A stretch of 64,000 nt of DNA from Neoarius graeffei (Eukaryota > Chordata > Actinopteri > Siluriformes > Ariidae): NCBI RefSeq assembly GCF_027579695.1, contig NC_083589.1:34124835-34188834 (forward strand), given 5' to 3'. The number at the start of each line of letters is the position of its first letter. The first letter of the stretch is position 1. A model generated the notes under the pieces. It saw nothing but the letters and a program-made list of their open reading frames with translations. It had not been told where the DNA came from and searched no databases. The translations under genes were made by a program, and so were the position numbers. Of the stretch, positions 1 through 11,587 are shown piece after piece.

Positions 1-23
1 CAAACTTTTGAACGGTAGTGTAC
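1..23. mobile_element. Tc1-like terminal inverted repeat fragment
   Basis: The first bases read caaacttttgaacggtagtg followed by ta. This matches the phrase at 7072-7092 and is typical of a Tc1-like terminal inverted repeat next to its TA target. The rest of the element lies outside the window. Confidence 0.5.
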
Positions 24-26
24 ACA

Positions 27-580
27 CAGTACTGTGCGAAAGTCTGAGGCACCCTATTTGTTTTTAGTACAAACTTTCCGAGAGATTTTTAGTTTATAAC
101 GTTGACATGACATTTTAGATTCCGAGCATGAGTTTCCCCAGCACAAAATTTAAAGGTTACCGAAAAATGTTTGTATCTCAGTAAAGAAAGCAGCGTGTGA
201 CAAAAGAGACACTTTTCAGATAAAATACAGAATGAAGGCTACTGGGTTTTGGTGCAAAAAAAAAAAAGGGTCCAGAAGAACTGCGGCTGGTTCTGTAAGA
301 TCCTCAGTAAAACCTACAGCTCATTTCCCCATAAAACTGCACTATGTGTACCTGAGACTACGTTTTTGTTTTTTGTTTTTTTAAAGCAAAGTGTCGTTTC
401 ACACCAAATACTGACTTTGTATAATTTACTTCTGTTGACTGCTCTTTATTTTTTTAATATAGAAACATTTACTTTCATTAAAAAAGTAGTCTCAGATGAA
501 GCTCGTCCCAGTGCCCTGATCGCGCTTTTCTTCCAGAAAAAAAAACCTACATGGAGACACACCTTAAGACTGTTGCACAG
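27..580. mobile_element. Tc1/mariner-type MITE, copy 1
   Basis: The left end reads cagtactgtgcgaaagtc and the right end reads gactgttgcacag followed by ta, so the ends are imperfect inverted repeats with a TA on the right. The same element recurs at 27851-28557, sharing the interior phrase ccagaagaactg and the following stretch. No transposase is visible. The open frame across 249-641 is a low-complexity shadow. Confidence 0.7.
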
Positions 581-599
581 TAATATATATATATATATC

Positions 600-1489
600 G
601 ATCGGCCATTATATCATGACCACCGAGCGGTGAAGAAGTGAATTACATTGATTATCTCATTACACTGGCACCTGTCAGGCGGTGGGATATATTAGGCAGC
701 GACAGAAGAGAACAGTCAGTTCTTGAAGTTGATGTGTTGGAAGCAGGAAAAATGGGCAACTGTAAAGATCTGAGCGACTTTCCCAAGGGCCAAACTGTGC
801 TGGCGAGATGACTGGGTCTGAGCATCTCCAAAATGGCACATCTTGTGAGGTGTTCCCGGTGTGCAGTGGTTAGTACCTACCAAAAGTGGTCTAAGGAATG
901 ACAACCGCTGAACCAGTGACAGGGTCAAGGGTGTCGACGGCTCATTGGTTCGCATGGGGCACGAAGGCTAGCCCATATGGTCCAATCCCACAGAAGAGCT
1001 CCTGTAGCACAAACTACTGAAAAAGTTACTGCTGACACCTTTCTGTTTTCGTCAGCATTAACTTTTCAGCAGTTTGTGCTACAGTAGCTCTTCTGTTCTT
1101 CTGGGTTGGACCATATGGGCTAGCCTTCGTGCCCCATGCAAATCAATGAGCCTTCGACACCCATGACCCTGTTTCCGGTCCACCGGTTGGTCCTTCCTTA
1201 GACCACTTTTGGTAGGTACTAACCACTGCATACCGGGAACACCTCACAAGATGTGCCATTTTGGAGACGCTCAGACCCAGTCATCTCGCCAGCACAGTTT
1301 GGCCCTTGGGAAAGTCGCTCAGATCCTTACGCTTCGCCATTTTTCCTGCTTCCAACACATCAACTTCAAGAACTGAATGTTCTCTTCTCTTGCTGCTTAA
1401 TATACCCCACCCCTTGACAGGTGCTATTGTAATGAGATAATCAATGCTATTTATTTCACCTATCAGTGGTCATAATTATATGGCTGATT

Positions 1490-1490
<1 letters not shown>
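600..1490. mobile_element. Palindromic (fold-back) Tc1-like element
   Basis: Two arms of about 435 bp (roughly 600-1037 and 1051-1490) are inverted copies separated by a loop of about 13 bp. Both arms are the 5' half of one Tc1-like transposon: terminal region, cacctgtca motif, then the start of the transposase. That N-terminal region (residues like GCSRYAVVSTYQKWSKEG) reads more cleanly in the related copy at 31485-31700. Stops interrupt it here, so no protein is expected. It lies between AT-rich tracts, as expected for TA insertion. A head-to-head rearrangement is more likely than a designed MITE, because coding sequence is included. Confidence 0.8.

Positions 1491-1491
<1 letters not shown>

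Positions 1492-1565
<74 letters not shown>
1492..1565. repeat. (TA)n microsatellite
   Basis: An uninterrupted TA run of about 36 units borders the right arm of the palindromic Tc1-like element. Confidence 0.97.
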
Positions 1566-1568
<3 letters not shown>

Positions 1569-2073
1569 TATATATAAAATTCCTTTTAAGCAGAATCCAG
1601 TCCAGGCACAGAGCTCAGCAGGTTAGGGTTCAGGGTCCAGTTTAAGAGCTGAAAATTGACACTGGGATTAAAACTCATAACATTCCGGTCAACAGGACAG
1701 AACCTTAACCACTCAGTTCCCACTGTTGTAGACGACGAGGCTGGAAATTGAACAGCAACGCAGGTAAAAAGTGACCTTTCCATGTTTAATTACAGAGGCT
1801 GAAAGTGCAATTGATTTGATTAATTGTGAAGCCCTACTTCTTTGCTCCTTGTCCTTTTCCTCCTCTCTCTCAATCCCTCCTTCACTCCCTCCCTCGCCGT
1901 GACGAGTGGCACTTTACATGTGCAATCTGTTTCTCCCTTTTTTTTTCCTTCTGTTCCATTTTAGCTTCGTCTGGTCTTCTGTTTTTTGTTTCCGCGTTCC
2001 AAAAAAACCGTGTATTCGTTTTCAGCTCAAGATCCATCAAGCTGCGTCTCTTAAACAAGGGACCGATGGATTC

Positions 2074-2077
<4 letters not shown>
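1566..2077. other. Unassigned sequence
   Basis: No gene or known repeat is recognised. A C/T-rich tract lies at about 1850-1900. The open frames on both strands owe much of their length to the adjacent TG run and show no family signature. Confidence 0.5.

Positions 2078-2118
<41 letters not shown>
2078..2118. repeat. (TG)n microsatellite
   Basis: About 20 TG units. Frames across it give CVCVCV or HTHTHT translations and are not genes. Confidence 0.97.
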
Positions 2119-2122
<4 letters not shown>

Positions 2123-4115
2123 TACATCATTTACATATGTTTATCTGTGTAAAATATGTGTAGTATTAAAAAAGAGATAACTTTAAAAAAAAAAAAAAAC
2201 CTTCTTGCACTGGGTTACCGCTGGCTAGTAGCGCTGTTGTTGTCGTTGTTGATGTTGTTGCTGTTGTTGTTATCTGTTGTTTGTTGTTCTCATGGTTTTT
2301 TAATGCTGTAGTTGTGTGCCAGAGGCTGTGTGTGTAACTCTCCTCTCCCGTTTTCTTCCCTAGAAACTCATCTCCATGACTCTTTGCTCATCGTTTGCCT
2401 AGCATGTCTACGTGGCGTTCAAAAAAAAAAAAAAAGTCTCATCGTCTCGTCATTGTCTCCGATGTCTTTCTGAGTTCTCCTGATCATAATCTGGTCTCCT
2501 CCTACTGATCTCTCCTCAACTTTAATCTTAGCTTGGTCTTTATTGGGTATTTTTTTTCTTTTGCATGTGACCTTATTTGGAGCCTTTAACTGTTTTTTGG
2601 ACCTTTTTTTGTTTGTGTTCTTTCTCTTTTTTTATTTTAACGTTTGGGGGAGGGATGGGGGAAAGAAGGAAGGAAAAAAAACTCATAACAAATGTGAAAA
2701 AGCGAAAGCGCTAAAGCTGCGTTCACACTCGCAAATAGGTAGAGTCTATTTAATAGTATAACCCGAAGAAGCGTCATTTTACGAAGCGCTGTTTTTAACG
2801 TTTCACAAATGTAATAACTAAAAAAAAACAAAACACACAAAAAAAACAAACCTGTGGCAAAGAAATTAAAACAATTTGCATCGTTTGCTAGCTTAAGATT
2901 TTTTCTTATGATTTGCTTTACATTTTTCTTTCTTTCTTTTTTTTTTGTTTTGTTTTGTTTCTTTCATTCATTTTAAAGTAAACTTGAAAGTACAATACAG
3001 GGATTGGCTTCGGGACTTCCTGTCAGCGCGTTTCGCAAGTACGAGACGTGCAGGAAGGCCGAGCTGGTTTCTACGAGAACTAGACTACTTCCAAGCAGTT
3101 TTAATGAAACAAAAACTGTCTAATTGAACTTAAGAGTCTCTCAGAGCGAGCTTGTGGTTTTTACATTTTTCAGGCAGTGTAAAGTTTTTTGATAAGGCCA
3201 TTTGAAGTGGCTCGGTTTCTCATTAAAGTCTATATAAAACCACTTTTTTCTAGAGTAGTAAAGGTATTAAAAAAAACAAAAAAAAAGAAAAAAGAGTGCC
3301 CTGTTTGGGGGAAATGCTACCTACATGTCACACCTTTTTGCTGAACTGATCTACCGTTAGACAATCCGTGGTATAAATGCACATGAAATGACCTATATTT
3401 TATACTGTTTAAATGTATAGAGGAAAAAAAAAACCAACAGTTTGTGTGACCCGCGTTCCCGTCGGTGCTTTTTGTGGATTGAGTCGTGGTTTCATCACAA
3501 GTCTAATAGTCTTATTCGTCTTGTGTTTTTAAAGAGAAGACTAAAAATCGGTTTACTTGAACATAGACAAAAACCTATCATAGTACTATTGCTACTAGAG
3601 TATACCTGTTTTTTTTTCTTTTTTGTTTGTTTGTTTGTTGTTTTGTTTTTTCTTTTTGGTTTTTTTTTTCTTTCCATTTTTAAGAGTCCCTATTTGAAAT
3701 TTCTTGTCGGGTAATTAGCTATATAAACCTTTTACAATACAATGTCAGCTTGTGAAGCATCAATGTCATTATTCTTATTATTTTAAATTTCGATTGTGGG
3801 AAACAATATTTAGATGTGTTGTTGCGTTCAGCGAAATGTACTTTTTTTTTTCTTACAAAGGAAAAAAAAAAATGAGTGGACTTTAGTGCCAAATTCTGAC
3901 GGTACATCCTGCCTACAGCTTCAGTGTATTACTTGTGAAATGATTTGATAACATGGGTATTTTATTACGTAAGTGTTTTGTATCCCTCATATTTAAGGAT
4001 ATAGATTTAAAAAAAAAAAAAAGCGGTTGTTAACTTGCTACTCTGTGGTCTTGTTGCCTGAACTGTTCATGTTTTTTGCTTTCATTTTTGTAAAGATGTA
4101 AAAAGTGCCCATGTG
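2119..4115. other. A/T homopolymer-rich low-copy sequence (UTR or intron-like)
   Basis: About 2 kb with many A and T runs of 8-16 bases and an impure TTG tract near 2236-2290. Nothing in it recurs elsewhere in the window, unlike most of the DNA further right. It could be intron or a long 3' UTR of a plus-strand gene to the left. No splice sites or coding segments are supportable. A phrase near 2716 (gctgcgttcacactcgc) resembles PIF-type MITE ends, but no partner end is found. Confidence 0.4.
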
Positions 4116-4159
<44 letters not shown>

Positions 4160-4352
4160 ACACATACACACATGCACGTTCACAACCATACACATACACA
4201 CACACACATGCACGCATACACACACCTGCACTAAAGGTTGACCTCACAGCCCTCTTTTCTTCGATGGTGTGTGTATGTGAGCCCCCTGAGCACGAGTCTC
4301 AGCAGCACACACACCTACACCTACACATCAACACACACACACACACACACGC
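4116..4352. repeat. Compound (CT)n / (CA)n microsatellite
   Basis: A (CT) run of about 18 units at 4116-4152 is followed by interrupted CACACA and CATGCACG tracts, ending in a pure CA then CG run at about 4330-4357. Confidence 0.9.
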
Positions 4353-4389
4353 GCGCGCACCAATTGGCATCGTATTGCTAACCTGAGTA

Positions 4390-4504
4390 GCCAATCGGAA
4401 TCAGAGGTGAGCTGTAAAGAGGCGTGTTGCTCATTGAGGCATGTGTTGATCGGAAAGTTTCATATCCTACTACTACTAATTTTGTCACCATGTTGCAATT
4501 GTTA

Positions 4505-4535
<31 letters not shown>

Positions 4536-5195
4536 AATCAAGAACGTTTTCACCAGCGTGTCATCTCACTGGATGCAGATAATGCGATGAAACGTCACAG
4601 AAGTGCAGATTTCTGTTCCCGTCACACCTGCGTGATGGATTTCTTTCTTTAATTATCTGACAAGACGTTTACATTGCTTCAATTAATCCACCAAAGTTAA
4701 TTTTAAATAAATAAAGACTTGGTGTGTTCAACAAGCAGAGATTCATCAAGGAAGTTGGGTAATTGGTTTCACGGATCAAATTCACGGATCGAGTGCAGGG
4801 GTTAGTCGCATCCCGGAGAAAACAACAGCTGAATTATCGAGAACAGATGCACCCCTGAGCATTTCGGATCATGTAAGCTGTCTGTCATGTGTGCCGGAAT
4901 GACACAATTGGTTGGTTGATGAGATTTTTACTTTACGTTTAAGAAAAAACAAATCATGGTTCCATCAAAGTACAGTGATGTCGTTCAGTCGGGCTTCCCA
5001 GTTTACACTCAGTTCAAACTGTATGCTTTATTCAAGAGGGACAAGCTTAAAACACTTCGGCTTAGAACACACCTGTGTGTATGCGCCTTTCGAAACAGGA
5101 CAGACTTTATCTCAGAAGCACAAACACTGCCCAGGAATGCCGACGCACTTCCAGAATGAGACGCAGGGCTCGTGGCGATAATTGTATACATCCAC
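4390..5195. other. Unassigned sequence
   Basis: No recognised gene or repeat, apart from an AT run at about 4505-4530. The open frames here overlap one another in several phases and show no domain signature. Confidence 0.4.
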
Positions 5196-5890
5196 TATAA
5201 GAGTAGAAGTAACAGTTATTCAACGGAATTGAGTCGTACGGCAAGATTGAGCGGAATAACTGTTTTATTCTATCCACTTTCACTGGATTTTGAGAAACGG
5301 AGCATTTTTATTTTAATTTTTTTGCAAATTCGATCAATAAAAACTTTATCCAAAACGTCCGACAAAATCATTTCCGCTTAGACGGACTTCTTAAAACCTA
5401 TCGATGGCTGCACGAAGTGACTTTAGCGTTGGGGTTTTTTTTGTAGAAAGTGCCGTCTTGCTGTCGTGCTGAGGTTTAGAACAGCTTTCGACATTTATTT
5501 AATTCTTCCTTGGACATTTCAGTTCCGTAACGTTCAAACTTCTTTGAGCTTTCGAACCAGACTAAAAAAAAATCGACAAATTTTAACGCTTAAAGATGAA
5601 GAATGTAAACAAACAGGAGCAATTTGTGAAAAATGCAATAATAATAATAATTTGTGATTAAATAAAAAAAGATATGTTCTTACTTACTATCAAATACTTT
5701 TCTTCCATATTCTGTTCCTTTTTTGTTTTTTTGGGGTTTTGTTTTCGACTAGAGTTGTTATTTCGTCCTCGGTTGGTTCAGCAACACGCGCCGCCATTTT
5801 GTTTTTCTCTACTCACGGTATATGAGCTGATATCCTAGTAGTAGAGTAGCCAATCAGATTGCTCATATCCAGCGACTGTGGATCGAATAA
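5196..5890 (-). mobile_element. Crypton-like hairpin-ended element, copy 1
   Basis: Read on the minus strand, this is a diverged copy of 27345-27848. It contains an inverted-CCAAT phrase near 5850, an initiator ATG followed by MAARVAEPTEDEI (genomic about 5750-5797), an intron-like AT-rich stretch, and a terminal inverted repeat on its left side (aacagttattc at about 5212 against gaataactgtt at about 5254). The peptide resembles the N-terminal helical domain of Crypton-type tyrosine recombinases; this is a family recollection, not a search result. The frame breaks soon after the start. Confidence 0.55.
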
Positions 5891-6262
5891 ATATACATAT
5901 GTATATATAACAGTGTTAGGAGTTATCGACACATGCCTGTTTGCCTCGTGCTGCCTCTCTCTGCTTCTTCAGGTCTGAAAGCACCCTGACGCCAAAGGAG
6001 AACTTTGTACCCGTCCACACACAGTCCCATATTTCCCATTGCACTTTTGTCGAAAACGTTTACACGTGTTGTAAATGGCCCGTATACAATCTTGTTTACA
6101 GACGTGGTTTACAGCCGGCCCCCCCTAAAAACCCTGTTTACTTCACTGAAGCACTATTTTCTACCCAAATCCTGCCGTTGCCTTAACATGACGCTCAGTA
6201 TTAGTGGGGTGGAATAGGCTGCTGCCTGAGTGCTGCCAAGGTTATTTGTGCGTTTGTGTGCA
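5891..6262. other. Unassigned sequence
   Basis: No recognised gene or repeat. Open frames of 70-81 aa lack any family signature. Confidence 0.4.
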
Positions 6263-6304
<42 letters not shown>

Positions 6305-6310
6305 GGTGGG
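6263..6310. repeat. (TG)n then (GGTG)n microsatellite
   Basis: A pure TG run passes into GGTG units. Confidence 0.95.
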
Positions 6311-6466
6311 TATGTTTTGTCCCAATAATACACCCAAGGTATTACCTTAGCAACAAAACTGGAACTGCCAAACACCGAGCTGCAGGGACGGACATCATCG
6401 GAGAGATTGAACACATTATATTGGTTAAGGCATTACGTCTTTGCCAGTTGCACAAGCACAAAAAGC

Positions 6467-6487
6467 GCACACACACACACACACACG
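6467..6487. repeat. (CA)n microsatellite
   Basis: Short CA run of about 10 units. Confidence 0.9.
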
Positions 6488-6622
6488 CCAAACTAAACTG
6501 TTAGCACCATGATGACGCGCAGTAGTGTAGGATTCCAGGTCAGAGTCCTGACAGCTCTACCAGCTCAAAGGATGTGATGTCACTTCAAAAGAAGTGTTAC
6601 AGACTGTACAGGCATTTCAGCG

Positions 6623-6623
<1 letters not shown>

Positions 6624-6661
<38 letters not shown>
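6624..6661. repeat. (CA)n microsatellite
   Basis: About 18 CA units. Confidence 0.95.
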
Positions 6662-6663
<2 letters not shown>

Positions 6664-6799
6664 CCAGTCAAAGGCTTGTGAATTTCACAATGAGTTTCTT
6701 GTGGTTTAATCACGCGCTCCAGAGATCCTGGGGATACACCGCGGAGTGGGACACCAATCCATCACGTCTTCTGGTTTAGTTCGGTTTAGTTAGAATATT

Positions 6800-7090
6800 T
6801 TTCTGCACGTCTTTTCTTTTCATTTGAAAGCTTTAAATAGATGTTGACAAAGATTTTATTATCCTAATAAACAATAATAATGAGACAAAAAGATGACTTC
6901 TGCTTACTGACGTATTATAAATGGGTCAGAAATCTTTCTCAATGCTCAAGCAGAGAAATGACCTGACGCTGAAAGAACCATTAAGACGTCACACTACCAA
7001 GCTGGTGAGCAAGCAAAATGATGATTAACGCATGATTATAATGTGCCGTTCAAAGAGATATACGGTATAAAGCAAACTTTTGACCGGCAG
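6800..7090. mobile_element. Tc1-like 3' end fragment, copy 1
   Basis: Ends in caaacttttgaccggcagtg followed by TA, a Tc1-type terminal repeat. About 250 bp upstream of that end match 30065-30735, where the same segment is split by a LINE tail. No coding remains. Confidence 0.65.
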
Positions 7091-7105
7091 TGTATTTGCT
7101 TTATC

Positions 7106-7986
7106 ATAGACAAAAGTTTGTACACCCCTACTCATTCAGAGGTTTTTCTGTATTGTGACTATTTTCTACATTGTAGAACAATACGGAAGACATCACAACT
7201 CGGAAATTATATCCGGAATTATGCGGTAAACAAAAACAATGTTTGATATTTTCGATTCTTCAAAGTATCCAGCGTTTACCTTGATGACGCTTTGCACGCT
7301 GTTTTAACCAGCTTCATGAGGTAGTCACCTGGAACGCTTTTCAATTAACAGCTGTGCCTCGTCCAGAGTTAATCAGCGGATTAATTTCTTGCCTCCTTAA
7401 TGCGTCTGAGATCAAACAGGAAATAGTAAACTAGATAAGAGACTGTGACTAAAGTCACAGTGATTTGCGCTAGCTGTTACAAACCGGGACGTCTGCTCAC
7501 CGTACCCTATCGATCCAGAATGGTAAGAGGGAGAGAATGACATTTAGTGAGGAAAAGTTTTGCCCCGCCACCCTGAAAAAAAAAAGATTGAAAAAAAAAA
7601 TCATAAAAAATTGACAGTTATAAGTGATTGAAAAAAAATCCCGTTTTTCATGGATCAGTGATCCAGATCACCACCAAAAGTCATAGCAATGTAATTCAGC
7701 CCAGAGGTATTCTTCATGTGAAATTTGGTAATGATTGGTTGAAAACTCAAGGAGAAATAGCATCCTAAAAAATAAGAAGACGGATAAGAGGAATAAAGTA
7801 GAAAGATCCTGAGTGAGAGGAACAATTTTAACAATTATTAATAGTAATAATAACCGAGAACTGCTCAACTCAATAAAGAGAAACGACATCCATCATTACT
7901 TTAAGACATGAAGTGACTTTTAATGAATAAAAATAAAGAAAAAACATTGGATTCGAAGGCGTGTCCAAACTTTTGACTGGTCCTGT
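7106..7986 (-). mobile_element. Internally deleted Tc1-like element
   Basis: The left end (agacaaaagtttgtacaccc) and right end (gtgtccaaacttttgactgg) are inverted repeats. The left part also carries the conserved Tc1 transposase tail read in reverse (ccagcttcatgaggtagtca at about 7309). Most of the transposase is missing. The middle holds an unrelated patch (about 7640-7770) with the phrase tgatccagatcaccacc, a fragment that I recall recurs in teleost genomes. Confidence 0.7.
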
Positions 7987-7999
7987 ATGTATACGCTGT

Positions 8000-8501
8000 G
8001 TACATATATATGAGCAAGAGCGAGGTCATAAGAGAAGGCCGACACTTCGCTACTGTTTCATGACACCATTATGGATTTCCACTCATGACTCAGAAGTGTG
8101 TAACGCCTGTTCTAAAGGTGTGCCTTAAAGCACAACACAATGAGGAACTGATTTCTCAGCAGCAGCAACAAAAGAGTAGAAGCACTTTTGAAACCGTGTC
8201 AACCTGCAAAGCATTCTGGGTTGGTCCTGTTCCTGAAATCTTGTGATATCAACTGATTCCATCCCTCACGCTACCAAGGGCTCATTTTCATCTTAACACT
8301 GCTAAAGTAGTGCCAGTGCGCTTCAAAAGGCCACAGGGATTCAACCAAGGTGCTCTGGCAGGATTGGAACAAGACCGAGGTGATTGTTTTATCGATTGTG
8401 AGGAGAATGATGGTGAGTTCACACTTTCCCTGATAGCGCTGCACTATGAGATGCTCAAATGGCAGGAGGATAAACGAACAAATTTTAATCTCTTATGTCT
8501 C

Positions 8502-8503
<2 letters not shown>
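8000..8503. other. Unassigned sequence
   Basis: No repeat is recognised. A plus frame at 8310-8576 contains a 35-codon stretch ending at a GTGAGT-like donor (about 8413), but there is no acceptor, family match or second exon to support it. Confidence 0.3.

Positions 8504-8533
<30 letters not shown>
8504..8533. repeat. (TG)n microsatellite
   Basis: About 15 TG units. Confidence 0.95.
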
Positions 8534-8535
<2 letters not shown>

Positions 8536-8620
8536 CGTGTTCGTCTGCTTTGCCACTATCAAAACAAACAGGGTAAGATTTTGCGATCGTGCTAAGCACA
8601 CACTCCCCAACACACTCCAT

Positions 8621-8626
<6 letters not shown>

Positions 8627-8675
<49 letters not shown>
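8627..8675. repeat. (CA)n microsatellite
   Basis: About 24 CA units. Confidence 0.97.
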
Positions 8676-8677
<2 letters not shown>

Positions 8678-8689
8678 TAGATGTTTAGT

Positions 8690-9225
8690 AAAGCACAAAC
8701 CCGTAAGGGTCTTTGCAGACGTGCTTGCTGAGGCTTTTTACTCAGGGGTTTTCTTCACCACACACATCTTCTCTTCAATCTGTTTGTTCTTTCTGTTTTT
8801 GCTTTTCTCTTAAGTGCTATTTAACAACAGTGTATTTTACAAGGAAAAAAAAAGTGAAGTTTCTTTGCATTTTTCGCTTATTATGTCAAGTTTTTTGGAC
8901 AAAAAAATAATCCTGTATGTGTGTTGATCTGATGTGCCGTATAAAAAAAAAAGCTTGTTGTCTGTAGATTAATATCATTTTGTTTGATTCTAAAAGGATT
9001 TGAATAGTTTTAAGTATTGTCTTGAGAAAAGCCAAAGTCAATGCATTTCAGTGGATTCTGTAAGCGTGGTACATGTTTGTTTGACTCCTTGGAATCTGTC
9101 ATTGGATGGAATTTAAAAAAGTACAAAAAAAACGCAGGCTTTCCTATTTCTAAAACTGATTGTACTTATGCCTTTTGTACCAGTGCAACTTTTTATACTG
9201 GCAATTAAAGAAAAAAAAAACAAAA
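8690..9225 (+). other. Possible 3' UTR end with ATTAAA signal
   Basis: Low-copy, A/T-rich sequence without repeats ends in ctggcaATTAAAg at about 9198-9210. ATTAAA is the commonest variant polyadenylation signal. An A-rich tract follows, which could also be genomic. If this is real, the gene's coding exons lie to the left, probably outside the window. It could equally be intron. Confidence 0.3.
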
Positions 9226-9920
9226 AAACAAAACAAAAAAAACCTATTGAGATTGTGTCTGACCCGGAGCAGGGGTTGGCCAGCGGCTGTTCCCAAGTTT
9301 TGATTTCTAAGTTGGCATCCAGGATGGTTAAGTTTTAATATAAAGATTTTCTAGAACTTTGGCTTGGTATCTTTGACCTTTGACATCTTCTTGTTCTTCA
9401 CTTCAGCGTTTGGTTTCCTTTATCTTTATCTCTTTGTTTTCTTTTCTTTCTTTTTCTTTGGAAAGAGGGTCGGGAGTTTTCCTTTTGGCTTACAAATACT
9501 TAAAAAAAAAACAAGTTTGTCTTTTTCAGAGTCTTTACGAAGGCGGTAAGTTTCATTTTGTTCAGTATATTGTGCAGTCTCCATGATAAGACGATTTAGA
9601 CGATTTAGAAGTATTTAGTCCCCTTCAGTGGATAAATGTATTAGTTTGACAACGAGATAAAAACAAGTAATTTGAGGACTTTTTTGCTTTTAGCTGTTTA
9701 GATTTTTCTGGTTTCTCTGTCCTTCGCTGTTAACCTAACTGTGTAGCTGAAACAGTCAGACTTATTTTTGTAAATGTACGTTCTTGTGTGATGCAGTTTT
9801 TTGCTTCTGTCTCCGATATTAAATCATTTTTCCTAATACTCGTCTCTCTCTCTGTGCTGTGGTGTTCCAGTATCTGTCCAATGTTGTAACAGCGTTTACA
9901 CAACCCTCCAGTGTTCCACC
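9226..9920. other. Unassigned low-copy sequence
   Basis: T-rich sequence with no recognised gene or repeat. Confidence 0.4.
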
Positions 9921-9921
9921 T

Positions 9922-9957
9922 CTCTCTCTCTCTCTCTCTCTCTCCTGTCTTTCCAAC

Positions 9958-9991
<34 letters not shown>
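9922..9991. repeat. (CT)n and (TTTC)n microsatellites
   Basis: A CT run of about 11 units is followed by about 8 units of TTTC. Confidence 0.95.
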
Positions 9992-9994
<3 letters not shown>

Positions 9995-10814
9995 TGTTTG
10001 ACGTGTTATGTTGTGTTTGACGCATTAGTGCAATCGGTTTCATCTACTCTTCACCAAAATCTCATCACCAAACATGGTAAATATACATAAAGATGTTGTA
10101 TATGTATATTTCTGTGCAGCCCAATTTGCTGTGACAGTAGATGGACAGCCTTTTTGAATTCACTCCTCAAACACAAGAAACTCTCAAAAGTACTTTTGAG
10201 TTTAAAGAAAAAAAATTCCCAAGACCAGGCTCACCTCTTTAATTGAAAAAAAAAAAAAAACACACACTCATTAGAAAAACATGACAGAAATTTTGAACAC
10301 GAACAAGATGCAAGTCTCAGAACTCGCATCTCACAACACTACAAATTCACCACCCACTCGATAAACATCATGGATGAAATGGTAGAAATGTTCTTGATCT
10401 GTACAAAATGCTTGCAAAGTGCATTAAATCAAACACTTGCATTACAAGACCAAATCAAAGAGAAAGTGAAATTCGCAGCCGTGCCTACAGGCCTGTGCTG
10501 TTCTGTACTGTCGGCTCTTCTGGGCGAAGCTCCCCTTGTCCCTCCTCTGTCCTTGTTCCTCTCCGCTCTGTCCTGTCCTTGTCTTTACTGCATCCCTACA
10601 GAGATACCAGAGAGTCCAAATTAACGCAGGCATGTGACAAGTCCACTTAGGAGTTTTGCTTTTGTTTTTGTTTATCAAACAGCAGAAACTGTGAAGCATT
10701 TTGTCAAGAAGAACATGACGACATTTACTCAGTGGGGTTTACTGGTGATCAAAAAAAAAAGGTGGTATACTTTCAGAAACATGCAAATACAAAGAGTTGA
10801 GAGTTTATGATAGG
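9992..10814. other. Unassigned low-copy sequence
   Basis: No recognised repeat. Overlapping 80-85 aa frames at 10370-10699 run on both strands without domain signatures, so none is called. Confidence 0.4.
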
Positions 10815-11080
10815 TAGTACACCATACCTGTCAACCCTCCCGTTTTTCCCGGGAAATCCCTTATTTTGACTTATTTCCCGCTGTCTTCCCGTTTTTTTAT
10901 TTTCCCGAAAATATCCCGTATTTTCACATTATATAAAAGTTGGTAGGTCCAGAATTCATGATGCGCCTCTGACAGGAGTTTACAGCAGGAAGTCGGGCCA
11001 TGAATTCACGTCCCCGCCCTCTCAGGCATCAGTAATTACAGAACTACGTCCGGAGGCGAGGCTGAACAAGTGATTAGGTC

Positions 11081-11193
11081 CAGTGTTGCCAGATTGGGCG
11101 GTTTCCCTCCCAAGTTGGGCGGTTTCAAGTGCATTTTGGCGGGTTTTGAACATATTTTGGGCTGGAAAACGTCAGCAGTATCTGGCAACACTG
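11081..11193. mobile_element. 113-bp hAT MITE nested in hAT element
   Basis: Ends cagtgttgccagat and atctggcaacactg are perfect inverted repeats. The 8-bp TSD attaggtc is exact at 11073-11080 and 11194-11201. It inserted into the surrounding hAT element, so it is younger. Confidence 0.93.
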
Positions 11194-11211
11194 ATTAGGT
11201 CTGAGGTGAAG

Positions 11212-11353
11212 ATGGCGATGCTAATAGCTAAGAAAAACATTAGCCTCTCTTTCTTTGATGATTTCAACAAGTGCATGGCTGGAATGTTCCCAGACTCATC
11301 CATCGCAAAGAAATTTTCCATGGGGAAAACGAAAGCCTCCCAAATAATCAAAG
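11212..11353 (+). pseudogene. hAT transposase first-exon remnant
   Basis: The frame starts MAMLIAKKN and continues through FFDDFNKCMAGMF and KKFSMGKTKASQIIKG, then meets a consensus splice donor GTAAGC at 11354. The open frame from 11083 runs through the nested MITE, so the MITE part is not ancestral coding; ATG 11212 is the natural start. Downstream exons are absent from the 1.16-kb element, making this a fossil exon. The assignment to hAT follows from the enclosing 8-bp TSD and terminal repeats. Confidence 0.6.
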
Positions 11354-11516
11354 GTAAGCTACACATGTTTACATTAAGTATGTCCTGGCTAAGACCTCAT
11401 AAATAGCCTAGTGTAAACTAATTGGTGTATTAACTGTTTTATCCACTCATTGTCTATTTTATTTTCTATCTGAAACTTACCCATTTTAAATCACTCTTGG
11501 TTTAATATCTTATATT

Positions 11517-11518
11517 AC

Positions 11519-11586
<68 letters not shown>

Positions 11587-11587
11587 G
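11517..11587. repeat. (TATC)n microsatellite
   Basis: About 17 tetranucleotide units inside the hAT element. Confidence 0.97.

Noticed and set aside
1826..2163. Open frames across TG/CA runs (also at 6256, 8495, 20115)
   Set aside because: Frame length comes from dinucleotide repeats lacking stops; translations are CVCV, HTHT or YIYI.
8310..8576. Possible host exon MPVRFKRPQGFNQ...
   Set aside because: Only a weak donor follows, no acceptor or partner exon, and half the frame is a TG repeat.
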